This document shows positions 24,879 to 32,714 of a DNA stretch of 64,000 bases, piece by piece. The stretch is from FEN-1279 sp964501535 (GTDB lineage Bacteria; Bacteroidota; Ignavibacteria; Tepidaquicellales; Tepidaquicellaceae): NCBI GenBank assembly GCA_964501535.1, contig CAZCSV010000003.1:1-64000 (forward strand), given 5' to 3'. Made by a program: the position numbers and the translations under genes. The notes under the pieces are model-generated. The model was given only the letters and a program-made list of their open reading frames with translations. It was not told the origin of the DNA and searched no databases. Positions within the stretch are counted from its first letter, which is position 1, and each line of letters begins with the position of its first letter.

Positions 24879-25871
24879 TTACTCTTTTTCATCGTTTAGA
24901 TACTTACTCACATCCATACCAAATGTAAGTCCGAAGTCTTCGATGAGTTCTGTCAATTCAGCCAGAGATTTTCTACCGAAGTTTCTGAAATGCAGCATTT
25001 CAGATTCATTTTTACTAACCAAGTCAGAGATAGTTTTAATTTCAGCGGACCTCAGGCAATTCTGCGAGCGCACGGACAAATCGAGTTCATCTACAGGGGT
25101 CAGCAATATTTTTTTCACCATTTCGAACTGTTCATCTTTCTCATCGGTTTCCACATTTTTTTCTTCCAGTTCCGGTCTCAGGTCCAGAATGAGCTGAATA
25201 TGTTCTTTAAGAATTCTCGAAGCAATAATGATTGCTTCTTCGGGTTCCATAGTACCGTTAGTATTAATTTCGAGGACGAGTTTTTCATAATCCGTTTTCT
25301 GTCCGACGCGTGTATTTTCGATAACATAATTAACTTTTGTTATGGGGGAGAAAATCGAATCAATGGGAATAAAGCCGATAGGAAATTCATATTTTTTATT
25401 TTCTTCCGACGGTACATATCCGATTCCGTTACCCATTCTCAGTTCAATATTCAGGTGAGCATCTTTATTTAAAGTAGCGATATGCAGACCGGGATTCATA
25501 ATTTCAAAATCGGCGGTAGCATTCTGAATATCTTTAGCGGTAAAGACGCCGGGGCCGTTAACTTTAAATTCGATTTTACCTGATTTATTAGTAATATCTT
25601 TAAACCTTACTTCTTTCAGGTTCAATATGATTTCGGACAAATCCTCGACGACACCTTTAATGGTAGTGAACTCATGCTGAATATCATTTACTTTGATAGC
25701 AACAATCGCAGTTCCAGGCAGAGATGAAATCAACACACGCCTCAAGGAATTACCGAGTGTGACACCATATCCTCTTTCAAGCGGCTGAAAAATAAATTTC
25801 CCGTAAGTGTTAGTATAAGTAGATTCTTCTTTTACAACTTTTTCCGGTATTTGTAAATGATTTATCTTCAT
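24879..25871 (-). CDS. rpoA: DNA-directed RNA polymerase subunit alpha
   Basis: 330 residues. N-terminal assembly domain with FQPLERGYGVTLGNSLRRVL and SSLPGTAI; C-terminal domain about 250-325 with ELDLSVRSQNCLRSAEI and FGRKSLAELTELI, which contacts UP elements and activators. Full length and typical of the FCB group. It lies between rpsD and rplQ with spacers of about 25 bp, as in the standard alpha operon. Confidence 0.98.
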   Translation of the reverse strand: MKINHLQIPEKVVKEESTYTNTYGKFIFQPLERGYGVTLGNSLRRVLISSLPGTAIVAIKVNDIQHEFTTIKGVVEDLSEIILNLKEVRFKDITNKSGKIEFKVNGPGVFTAKDIQNATADFEIMNPGLHIATLNKDAHLNIELRMGNGIGYVPSEENKKYEFPIGFIPIDSIFSPITKVNYVIENTRVGQKTDYEKLVLEINTNGTMEPEEAIIIASRILKEHIQLILDLRPELEEKNVETDEKDEQFEMVKKILLTPVDELDLSVRSQNCLRSAEIKTISDLVSKNESEMLHFRNFGRKSLAELTELIEDFGLTFGMDVSKYLNDEKE

Positions 25872-25896
25872 TTTTTATAATTTTAAATTTTAAATT

Positions 25897-26526
25897 TTAT
25901 TTTGAATATAACTCGACAACGAGCTGTTCATTTCCTATAAAGGGTACTTCAGCTCTTTCGGGGCTATGCAAAAATGTTCCCGACATATTAGCTTTATCAA
26001 GGTTAAGCCAAGAGACGAGCATATTTTCCTTCATTCTTTTCATAGCTTCATGGAAAGCCGGAAGTTTTTTGCTTTTATCTCTCACCTGGACGACGTCGCC
26101 GGATTTAAGGACATAAGAAGGAACATTAACAATTTTACCATTTACAGTCAGATGGCGATGAGTAATCAGTTGTCTAGCGGCTTTTCTCGAGGGAGCAAGT
26201 CCCAATCTAAACAAAGTATTATCGAATCTACTTTCGAGGAGTTTCACGAGATTTTCGCCGGTGATACCTTTTTTCTTCGAAGCAGTTTCGAAATAGCTTC
26301 TGAATTGTTTTTCGAGCAAGCCATAGGTTTTACGAATTTTTTGTTTTTCTCTCAGCTGCAGGGAATAATCACTGATTCTAGACCTTCTCGACAGTCCATG
26401 TTGTCCCGGGGGATAATTTCTCGATTCGATCGGGCACTTATCGGTATAGCATTTAGTTCCTTTTAAAAACAGCTTTTGTCTTTCTCTTCTACAAAGCTTG
26501 CAATTTGCGTCTGTATATCTTGCCAT
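25897..26526 (-). CDS. rpsD: 30S ribosomal protein S4
   Basis: 209 residues. Starts MARYTDANCKLCRRERQKLF with a four-Cys zinc-binding N-terminus (CKLC, then CYTDKC), so it is the zinc-containing (C+) form. The S4 RNA-binding domain follows (about 98-160: SRFDNTLFRLG, RQLITHRHLTVNG). S4 initiates 30S assembly on 16S rRNA and often represses its own operon; no leader structure was identified here. Confidence 0.97.
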   Translation of the reverse strand: MARYTDANCKLCRRERQKLFLKGTKCYTDKCPIESRNYPPGQHGLSRRSRISDYSLQLREKQKIRKTYGLLEKQFRSYFETASKKKGITGENLVKLLESRFDNTLFRLGLAPSRKAARQLITHRHLTVNGKIVNVPSYVLKSGDVVQVRDKSKKLPAFHEAMKRMKENMLVSWLNLDKANMSGTFLHSPERAEVPFIGNEQLVVELYSK

Positions 26527-26593
26527 TTAGTTATTGTTTGATATTTTTCTTTAAGTTTTTTTAATTCTTAGTTAATTTACAGTAAAAATAAAA

Positions 26594-26980
26594 TTACACT
26601 CTTCTTTTCTTAGGAGGTCTGCATCCATTATGGGGCAAAGGTGTAATATCCTTAATAGAAGTAATTTCAAGCCCTGTCGTATTAAGAGATCTCACAGCGG
26701 CATCGCGTCCGGAGCCCACGCCTTTGATGAGGACCTCAACTTTTTTCAAACCGGCATCGATTGCTTCTTTTGCAGCGGCTTCCGCGGTCATTTGTGCGGC
26801 AAAGGGTGTATTTTTCTTAGAGCCTTTAAATCCCATTTTGCCGGATGAAGCCCATGAAATAGTATTGCCATAGACATCGGTCAGAGTAACGATAACGTTA
26901 TTAAAAGTAGCTTTAACATGCGCCACGCCGTTAGATTCGACCTGAATTTTCTTTTTTGCTTTTTTATAAGTTTTAGCCAA
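26594..26980 (-). CDS. rpsK: 30S ribosomal protein S11
   Basis: 128 residues, full length. Conserved THVKATFNN-like segment (here AHVKATFNNVIVTLTD), WASSGKMGFKGSKKNTPFAA, GVGSGRDAAVRSL and the C-terminus PHNGCRPPKKRRV. S11 sits on the platform of the 30S subunit near the mRNA exit. It lies between rpsM and rpsD, as in other alpha operons. Confidence 0.98.
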   Translation of the reverse strand: MAKTYKKAKKKIQVESNGVAHVKATFNNVIVTLTDVYGNTISWASSGKMGFKGSKKNTPFAAQMTAEAAAKEAIDAGLKKVEVLIKGVGSGRDAAVRSLNTTGLEITSIKDITPLPHNGCRPPKKRRV

Positions 26981-26993
26981 TCTGTTATGAATT

Positions 26994-27014
26994 TTAAATG
27001 TTAAATGTTAAATG
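26994..27014. repeat. Short tandem heptamer between rpsM and rpsK
   Basis: Three perfect copies of TTAAATG and a fourth imperfect copy (to 27021), in the 104-bp rpsM-rpsK spacer. Probably slippage-generated; copy number may vary between strains. Confidence 0.6.
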
Positions 27015-27084
27015 TTAAATTAAATATTACTATAATTCAAAAATTCCTGTTTTTGTGTTATACTTTTCTGTTCCAGGAGTTATA

Positions 27085-27468
27085 TTATTTTTTAGCCGTA
27101 GCTTTTTTCTTACCGGCGACAGTTTTCCTTTTGCCCTTACGAGTTCTCGCATTAGTTCTCGTTCTCTGACCTCTAACGGGCAGACCCCTGCGGTGTCTTT
27201 TACCGCGATATGTACCGATATCCATTAGTCTTTTAATATTCATCTGGACTTCAGATTTCAGGGCTCCTTCAACTTTAATTTCAGAGCTAATAGCATTTCT
27301 AATCTGATTAACCTGGTCATCAGTAAGTTGAGAGACTTTAGTATCTTCACTAATACCGAGTTTACCGAGTATTTTTTTAGAAGTAGAGACACCGATACCG
27401 AAGATGGATGTAAGACCGATAACGATTCTTTTATTTCTTGGTAAATCTATTCCAGCAATTCTTGCCAA
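27085..27468 (-). CDS. rpsM: 30S ribosomal protein S13
   Basis: 127 residues. MARIAGIDLPRNKRIVIGLT start, helix-two-turn-helix region GIGVSTSKKIL, the conserved C-terminal GTYRGKRHRRGLPVRGQRT and NARTRKGK, and a Lys-rich tail. S13 bridges to the 50S subunit and contacts the P-site tRNA. It follows rpmJ by 84 bp. Confidence 0.98.
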   Translation of the reverse strand: MARIAGIDLPRNKRIVIGLTSIFGIGVSTSKKILGKLGISEDTKVSQLTDDQVNQIRNAISSEIKVEGALKSEVQMNIKRLMDIGTYRGKRHRRGLPVRGQRTRTNARTRKGKRKTVAGKKKATAKK

Positions 27469-27552
27469 TTTTTATTTCTCCCGATTTATCTTTTAAAATT
27501 ATTTATTCTTTAAAATCACAGCGTAATAATATATACAAATTTGGATATAATA

Positions 27553-27666
27553 TCAGCCTTGTCTTTGTTTGTGTTTAGGATTAACGCAAATCACTTTAAC
27601 AACACCTTTTCGTTTTATGATTTTACATTTATCACACATTTTTTTAACCGAGCTTCTGACTTTCAT
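27553..27666 (-). CDS. rpmJ: 50S ribosomal protein L36
   Basis: 37 residues from ATG at 27666: it opens MKVRSSVKKMCDKCKIIKRK and ends NPKHKQRQG. Zinc ligands are Cys11, Cys14, Cys27 and His32, so it is the zinc-binding form. It lies exactly where L36 is expected, between infA and rpsM. It is easily missed because of its size. Confidence 0.95.
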   Translation of the reverse strand: MKVRSSVKKMCDKCKIIKRKGVVKVICVNPKHKQRQG

Positions 27667-27721
27667 TTTAAATTTAATTTATCTTATTAAAATCTCTGAT
27701 TAATTTATTATATAAAAAAAA

Positions 27722-27940
27722 TTATTTATATCTATAAGTAATTCTACCTTTTGTCAAATCATATGGGGACAATTCGACGGTAACCTTATCGCCCTGCAGG
27801 ATACGTATATAGTTCATTCTCATTTTGCCCGAGATATGGGCGAGAATTTCGTGACCGTTTTCAAGTTTGACTTTGAAAGACGTATTCGGAAGAATTTCCG
27901 TAATAATACCGTCAACGACTATTGAATCCTGTTTTACCAA
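27722..27940 (-). CDS. infA: Translation initiation factor IF-1
   Basis: 72 residues, the exact family length: KQDSIVVDGIITEILPNTSF, then GHEILAHISGKMRMNYIRIL and the end SPYDLTKGRITYRYK. An OB-fold protein that binds the 30S A site during initiation. It starts 15 bp after map, with which it must be co-transcribed. Confidence 0.98.
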   Translation of the reverse strand: MVKQDSIVVDGIITEILPNTSFKVKLENGHEILAHISGKMRMNYIRILQGDKVTVELSPYDLTKGRITYRYK

Positions 27941-27955
27941 AATAAAAATATTAAA

Positions 27956-28720
27956 TCAATAAAAAGATTTAGTTAAAATTTCCGGTTCTCCGTCCGTAAT
28001 CAAAATTGTATGTTCAAAATGTGCCGAAGGTTCAGAATCTTTAGTAACGACAGTCCAGCCATCTTTTAAAGTCTTAACGGCATAAGTGCCATAATTAATC
28101 ATAGGTTCGATAGCGATAGTCATACCATTAAGGAGCTTAAATTTATTTTTCGAATTATAGTAATTCAGCACAGCGGGTTCTTCGTGAAGTTCACTACCGA
28201 TGCCGTGACCGCACAAATCCCTGACCACGCCATATCCCGAGCCTTCCACAAAATCCTGTATAGCACAGGCGACATCATTGAGCATATTTCCGTCTTTAGC
28301 CTGAGCGATACCTCTATAGAGGGATTCCTTAGTAACCTGAAGCAAGCGTTTTTTCTTCGAAGAAATTTCACCCACTTCAAAAGTACAGGCGGCATCGCCA
28401 TAGTAGCCGTCTTTGAGGACACCGACATCAACAGAAACTATATCGCCGTTCATTAATTTTCTAGGTCCGGGGATACCGTGCACGACTTCTTCATTAATCG
28501 AAATACAGCTACTTGCGGGATATTTATTTTTTTTATCTCCGTATCCTTTGAAAGCGGGGTATCCGCCATTTTGGACAATAAACTTTTCAATAAGTTCATC
28601 AATCTGAAAGGTTGTAATACCCTCTTTTATAAAATCTTTAATATATGTAAGAACATTTGCAACTATTTTACAGCTTGCCCTAATTAATTCAATTTCCTTT
28701 TCATTTTTAACTAAAGACAT
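27956..28720 (-). CDS. map: Methionine aminopeptidase, type I
   Basis: 254 residues. It contains FKGYGDKKNKYPASSCISIN, EEVVHGIPG, the metal ligands in VSVDVGVLKDGYYGDAACTF, GHGIGSELHEEP, EPMINYG and FEHTILIT. It removes the initiator Met from nascent proteins. It lies 9 bp downstream of secY; adk, which sits between secY and map in many bacteria, is absent, as is usual in Bacteroidota-like genomes. Confidence 0.97.
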   Translation of the reverse strand: MSLVKNEKEIELIRASCKIVANVLTYIKDFIKEGITTFQIDELIEKFIVQNGGYPAFKGYGDKKNKYPASSCISINEEVVHGIPGPRKLMNGDIVSVDVGVLKDGYYGDAACTFEVGEISSKKKRLLQVTKESLYRGIAQAKDGNMLNDVACAIQDFVEGSGYGVVRDLCGHGIGSELHEEPAVLNYYNSKNKFKLLNGMTIAIEPMINYGTYAVKTLKDGWTVVTKDSEPSAHFEHTILITDGEPEILTKSFY

Positions 28721-28729
28721 CTAAAACAC

Positions 28730-30064
28730 TTACCTTCTGGATTTCAGTTTACTACCTTTCATAAATCCGTCGTAATGCCTCATAAGGAGATGAGATTCAA
28801 TTTGCTGTAAAGTATCGAGGGCGACTCCGACGACAATCAACAAGCTGGTGCCGCCGAAGAACTGCGCGAGTCCCTGAGTAATTCCAATTTTGACCAAAAA
28901 AGTCGGAATGATAGCAATAATGGCCAGGAAAATAGAACCAGGCAGAGTAATTTTTGTTAATATATTATCGATAAAGTCCGAAGTAGGTTTCCCCGGTCTA
29001 ACGCCCGGAATGAAGCCCCCCTGTTTTTTCATATTATCGGCGACGTCTTTAGGATTAAATGCAATCGCAGTATAGAAATAAGTAAAGAAAATAATCAACA
29101 ATGCATAGACCGTAGAATAGAAGAAGCTGTCGTATTCAAAATACTTTGCAACAGAGGTCATAAACTCGCTATTGGGGAAGAACGACAAAACCGTATTGGG
29201 AATAAACATAATAGACTGAGCAAAAATCAGGGGCATAACGCCAGCCTGATTGACTTTCATCGGGATATACTGAGTAACTCCTCCAAAGACTTTTCTACCA
29301 ATAACTCTTTTAGCATACTGGACAGGAATTTTTCTCGTAGCAACGGTGACGGCTATAACGCCTGCAATAATCAATACAAAACCTGCGATATAGATTGCCT
29401 CAATCAACACATTTCTGACACCGGATGCAATAATCTGGATTTCATCGAAAACGGAATACGGGAAGCGGTCAATAATACCGATAAAAATTATCAGTGAGAT
29501 ACCGTTACCTATTCCTTTTTCAGTAATCTGCTCTCCGAGCCACATCAATAAAATCGTACCAGCGGTTAAACAAATAACCGTCGAAAATGTAAAGAGGAAA
29601 GGAGAGATTTCCGGGCTGATAATATTCATTTCGCCTGCTCTTCTGCTGGCGAGCTGAACGCTAATTCCCCAAGCCTGAAGTGCCGCTACGGGAATAGTCA
29701 GCATACGGGTCATTTGGTTAATTTTCTTTCTTCCGTCTTCGCCTTCTTTCTGCAGTTTCTGGAAATACGGAAAAACCGCACCGAGAAGCTGAATAATAAT
29801 AGAAGCACTGATATAAGGCATAATACCCGAAGAGAAGATAGCGGCTTTGCTGAAAGCGCCGCCAACGAACAAATCGTACAAACCAAAAAGAGTATTAGCC
29901 GACTGGTCTTTAGCTGCCTGAGCGAGTAATGATGCATCAATACCGGGGAGTGTGATGTGGGCGCCGATCCTGACAACGATTAGAATAGCAATCGTAAAGA
30001 GAATTCTGGAACGGAGCTCTTCAATTTTAAAAATGTTTCTGAAATTCTCTACGAAACCGCTCAT
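28730..30064 (-). CDS. secY: Protein translocase subunit SecY
   Basis: 444 residues with ten predicted membrane helices. It has FGLYDLFVGGAFSKAAIFSSG with GIMPYISASIIIQLL (plug and TM2), GNGISLIIF, YAKRVIGRKVFGG, NPKDVADNMKKQGGFIPGVRPG and the final LMRHYDGFMKG. It forms the channel of the Sec translocon used by all signal-peptide proteins in this window. The start overlaps the rplO stop by 4 bp (ATGA), suggesting translational coupling. Confidence 0.98.
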   Translation of the reverse strand: MSGFVENFRNIFKIEELRSRILFTIAILIVVRIGAHITLPGIDASLLAQAAKDQSANTLFGLYDLFVGGAFSKAAIFSSGIMPYISASIIIQLLGAVFPYFQKLQKEGEDGRKKINQMTRMLTIPVAALQAWGISVQLASRRAGEMNIISPEISPFLFTFSTVICLTAGTILLMWLGEQITEKGIGNGISLIIFIGIIDRFPYSVFDEIQIIASGVRNVLIEAIYIAGFVLIIAGVIAVTVATRKIPVQYAKRVIGRKVFGGVTQYIPMKVNQAGVMPLIFAQSIMFIPNTVLSFFPNSEFMTSVAKYFEYDSFFYSTVYALLIIFFTYFYTAIAFNPKDVADNMKKQGGFIPGVRPGKPTSDFIDNILTKITLPGSIFLAIIAIIPTFLVKIGITQGLAQFFGGTSLLIVVGVALDTLQQIESHLLMRHYDGFMKGSKLKSRR

Positions 30065-30519
30065 ATTATAATAGCTTTCCCTCCCACCGACTCAATTTTT
30101 TCAATCGCCGTTTTACTGAACGCATTAGCAGAAATTTCAAGTTTAGATTTCAAATCTCCATTACCTAAAATCTTAAGGGGTTTATTTTTATTCTTCAGAA
30201 AATTATTATTTAATAAAAATTCAGAATTTAAACTTGTTTCCTTTAATTTTCCAGAGTCAATTAATTTTTGTAAATCACCAACATTAACAGTATTGAATTC
30301 AACTCTATTAATATTTTTAAAACCGAATTTAGGAACCCTTCTTTGAAGGGGCATCTGTCCGCCTTCGAACCAGGCTCTATTTTTATAACCCGAACGGGAT
30401 TTCGCCCCGTTTTCTCCTCTTGTAGAAGTTCCTCCGAAACCGGAGCCCTGACCTCTACCGACTCTTTTTTTTCTTTTCCTTGAACCTTCTGCGTATTTTA
30501 AATTGCTGAGTATGTCCAT
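30061..30519 (-). CDS. rplO: 50S ribosomal protein L15
   Basis: 152 residues. KRKKRVGRGQGSGFGGTSTRG near the N-terminus, GFEGGQMPL-like motif (here WFEGGQMPLQRRVPKFGF) and a C-terminal NAFSKTAIEKIESVGG domain. It binds 23S rRNA late in assembly. Upstream lies not rpmD, as expected, but a scaffold gap, a terminator-like hairpin and an outer-membrane protein gene; no clear promoter was found for rplO in the visible sequence. Confidence 0.97.
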   Translation of the reverse strand: MDILSNLKYAEGSRKRKKRVGRGQGSGFGGTSTRGENGAKSRSGYKNRAWFEGGQMPLQRRVPKFGFKNINRVEFNTVNVGDLQKLIDSGKLKETSLNSEFLLNNNFLKNKNKPLKILGNGDLKSKLEISANAFSKTAIEKIESVGGKAIII

Positions 30520-30573
30520 TAATTATTTTTTTATCATTTAAATCTTGAGCAAAAAAATTTTTCTTTACAAACT

Positions 30574-30609
30574 AAAAAAATCCTTTGTCCCGACGAGTCG
30601 GGACAAAGG
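30574..30609 (-). terminator. Strong rho-independent terminator at the scaffold gap
   Basis: CCTTTGTCCCGAC (30582-30594) and GTCGGGACAAAGG (30597-30609) pair perfectly over 13 bp with a 2-nt centre. On the minus strand the hairpin is followed by A and then seven T (30574-30580). It probably ends the transcript of the outer-membrane protein gene at 30764. Confidence 0.75.
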
Positions 30610-30613
30610 AATA
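30595..30613. repeat. 19-bp direct repeat, left of the gap
   Basis: GAGTCGGGACAAAGGAATA, identical to 30714-30732 on the other side of the N run; it is also one arm of the terminator hairpin. Confidence 0.9.
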
Positions 30614-30713
30614 NNNNNNNNNNNNNNNNNNNNNNNNNNNNNNNNNNNNNNNNNNNNNNNNNNNNNNNNNNNNNNNNNNNNNNNNNNNNNNNNNNNNNNN
30701 NNNNNNNNNNNNN
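30614..30713. other. Scaffold gap of 100 N
   Basis: Exactly 100 N, the conventional placeholder for a gap of unknown size. The same 19 bases flank it on both sides, so the two contig ends may simply overlap within the palindromic terminator, or a repeat array may have been collapsed. Confidence 0.95.
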
Positions 30714-30732
30714 GAGTCGGGACAAAGGAATA
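30714..30732. repeat. 19-bp direct repeat, right of the gap
   Basis: Exact copy of 30595-30613; it lies 31 bp past the stop of the outer-membrane protein gene. Confidence 0.9.
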
Positions 30733-30763
30733 TTATTTTTAGACTTTTATTTCAAATTACATT

Positions 30764-31465
30764 TTAGAGATGAACGTTTAACATAATGCTAGCTATTCCA
30801 GTACCAAACCATGATTGTTTCGGACCAGTCAATGTTGTTGTGGTGCTACCACCAGTCGAAGTAGCTTCCGGTGCACTATCCATTCTCATTCCGAGAGTAT
30901 ATTTTCCACCCAATGACATTCCAGGAGTAAAGTACCAATCAAATCCAAAATTAACACCAAAACCTATTGAATTTCCTGAAGCTTCCCGTTTGCTTGTTGT
31001 GGTACCAGCAGTAACTTCATACTTCGAACTGGTCATACCGTAATTAACATTTAATCCTAAATACGGAGAAATACTATATAAAGATTTGAAATGATAATTA
31101 CCATCAAGAGAGACACCTAACTGTGTAGATGACGAACTTACGGTTTGTCCTGCCCAGGTTGGTTCCCAACTACTGCTACCAAAATGAAGACCAATTGCTA
31201 AAGCGATTTTTGGTGATACATAATATTGAAATCCAATACCAACAAGGCTTGACACGGTAACGTTTGCGGTATCAACAAAATTACTATGTGATCCAGCATT
31301 AACAGAACCTAATGCACCACTTACAAAAGGAGCATACATAAAGACGAAGTTCTTTGAGCCTTGATACACTTCCGGTTTTGTTCCGTCCCAGCCTTTATTT
31401 ATCTGAGCAAAAGAAAAACTGGAAACGAAAAGTACTAACATTAAAGCTACGAATAATTTTTTCAT
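30764..31465 (-). CDS. Outer-membrane beta-barrel protein inserted in the spc operon
   Basis: 233 residues. Signal peptide (KKLFVALMLVLFVSSFSFAQ), then about eight amphipathic beta strands with Gly/aromatic alternation (VGIGFQYYVSPKIALAIGLHF, SISPYLGLNVNYGM, NSIGFGVNFGFDWYF, SLGGKYTLGMRM) and a C-terminal IASIMLNVHL. This is an OmpW/Opa-like eight-stranded barrel of the porin-family type; the function is unknown. It has its own AAAGGAAA ribosome-binding site and its own terminator, and sits between rpmD and rplO, where no envelope gene is expected. The rest of the ribosomal gene order is intact around it. Confidence 0.85.
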   Translation of the reverse strand: MKKLFVALMLVLFVSSFSFAQINKGWDGTKPEVYQGSKNFVFMYAPFVSGALGSVNAGSHSNFVDTANVTVSSLVGIGFQYYVSPKIALAIGLHFGSSSWEPTWAGQTVSSSSTQLGVSLDGNYHFKSLYSISPYLGLNVNYGMTSSKYEVTAGTTTSKREASGNSIGFGVNFGFDWYFTPGMSLGGKYTLGMRMDSAPEATSTGGSTTTTLTGPKQSWFGTGIASIMLNVHL

Positions 31466-31495
31466 TTTTTTTCCTTTCTGTTTTGTTTTTTTTGT

Positions 31496-31564
31496 TTAAT
31501 TAATATTTTTTGTTGCTAAAAAAAGTCTGTAACTAAATTTATTATGATATTTTTTTGATACCAT
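31496..31564 (-). CDS. Possible 22-codon ORF upstream of the barrel gene
   Basis: ATG at 31564 preceded by GAAAGGAA at suitable spacing; the product would start MVSKKYHNKFSYRLFL. It ends 30 bp before the barrel gene start. It could be a leader peptide or chance; no family is recognised. Confidence 0.2.
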   Translation of the reverse strand: MVSKKYHNKFSYRLFLATKNIN

Positions 31565-31615
31565 AAATATTCCTTTCTTTAGTTATATAAATAACTTTTT
31601 AAAAGAGAATTATTT

Positions 31616-31798
31616 TTACGATATTTCAACTTTCACTAAATGTTTAACTTTTTCAATCATTCCTCTAATCTGAGGAGTATCTTTTTTAACAACCGAGCGA
31701 TTTGGTCTTCCCAAACCCAGAGCTTCAATCGTTTTTTTCTGATTCTTTACTCTATCTATAATGCTTTTAGTCTGTGTTATTTTTATAAATTTATCCAT
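31616..31798 (-). CDS. rpmD: 50S ribosomal protein L30
   Basis: 60 residues from ATG at 31798; a TTG six codons upstream is possible but would give an atypical N-terminus. KFIKITQTKSIIDRVKNQKK, then LGLGRPNRSVVKKDTPQIRG and VKHLVKVE match the 60-residue bacterial L30. It follows rpsE by about 50 bp. The next gene downstream is the barrel protein rather than rplO. Confidence 0.95.
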   Translation of the reverse strand: MDKFIKITQTKSIIDRVKNQKKTIEALGLGRPNRSVVKKDTPQIRGMIEKVKHLVKVEIS

Positions 31799-31851
31799 TT
31801 TATATTTAAAAGTCAAGTTTCTTCGTAAACTACTTCAAACAAGTCATCTAA

Positions 31852-32361
31852 TCACGTTGTAAATAACTCACTTAAAGTAATGCCTCTTTTATCTGCAGCA
31901 ATTTTAGCATCGTACAAACTTTTCAGTGCTCTAATTGTTGCTTTAACAACATTATGAGGGTTTGACGAGCCGAGCAACTTTGTAAGAACGTCCTGAATTC
32001 CAGCACTTTCGAGCACTGCCCTGACGCCACCGCCTGCTATTAATCCCGTACCCGGTGAAGCAGGTTTCAATAAAACTTTAGCGGCGCCGAATTTTCCGAT
32101 AATTTCAAAAGGAATAGTTCCTTTATAAATCGGAATTTCAATAATATTTTTTCTTGCGTCCTCAACGCTTTTTTTAATCGAATCGGTTACTTCGTTAGCT
32201 TTACCGAGTCCAATGCCAACATGTCCTTTTCCGTCTCCGACGACGCTCACGGCACTAAAACTAAATCTCCTACCGCCTTTAACAACTTTAGCAACTCTGC
32301 TAATGTGCACTAACTTTTCCTTGAGTTCTAACTCACCTGCCTTAATGTATTTTTTCGCCAT
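31852..32361 (-). CDS. rpsE: 30S ribosomal protein S5
   Basis: 169 residues. LKEKLVHISRVAKVVKGGRR (RNA-binding dsRBD-like start), VGDGKGHVGIGLGKANEV, then PASPGTGLIAGGGVRAVLE and SSNPHNVVKATIRAL. S5 lies at the mRNA entry and helps decoding accuracy. Between rplR and rpsE there is a 353-bp spacer occupied by two tRNA-Gln genes. Confidence 0.98.
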   Translation of the reverse strand: MAKKYIKAGELELKEKLVHISRVAKVVKGGRRFSFSAVSVVGDGKGHVGIGLGKANEVTDSIKKSVEDARKNIIEIPIYKGTIPFEIIGKFGAAKVLLKPASPGTGLIAGGGVRAVLESAGIQDVLTKLLGSSNPHNVVKATIRALKSLYDAKIAADKRGITLSELFTT

Positions 32362-32477
32362 TTATAACAATATAAAAAATAATATTATATTTAATTAATT
32401 TCAATAAAAAAATTTATATCACTTTTCACGGGAATCCAGACTATCATTTTACCGGTTACTCAGTAAAAAAAAAATTG

Positions 32478-32548
32478 TTCTCGGGGGAGGAGTCGAACCT
32501 CCACATACGACTTCAGAGGCCGCTGTCCTGCCATTAGACGACCCGAGA
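32478..32548 (-). tRNA. tRNA-Gln (anticodon CUG)
   Basis: 71 nt, cloverleaf folds: acceptor TCTCGGG/CCCGAGA, anticodon stem GCGGC/GTCGT with loop CTCTGAA (anticodon CTG, reads CAG), T-arm GGAGG-TTCGACT-CCTCC. CCA is not encoded. It lies 67 bp downstream of the other tRNA-Gln, both inside the spc operon between rplR and rpsE. Confidence 0.93.
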
Positions 32549-32615
32549 AAAATCATAATTTTTCAAAAAACACTCAAAAATTTCTTTCCAATGGTAGAGA
32601 ACAATAAATTTTTTG

Positions 32616-32686
32616 TTCTCAGGGGAGGATTCGAACCTCCGCTAACGGCTCCAAAGGCCGCTGTCCTACCATTAGACGACCCGAGA
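32616..32686 (-). tRNA. tRNA-Gln (anticodon UUG)
   Basis: 71 nt: acceptor TCTCGGG/CCTGAGA (one G-T pair), anticodon stem GCGGC/GCCGT with loop CTTTGGA (anticodon TTG, reads CAA and by wobble CAG), T-arm GGAGG-TTCGAAT-CCTCC. CCA is not encoded. The 5' half is nearly identical to the CUG gene, pointing to local duplication. It starts 28 bp after the rplR stop. Confidence 0.93.
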
Positions 32687-32714
32687 ATGATATGGTATAA
32701 TTTAGTAATAATTT

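Noticed and set aside
30534..30767. Short ORFs running through the 100-N gap on both strands
   Set aside because: They exist only because N runs contain no stops; their visible residues come from the palindromic repeat.
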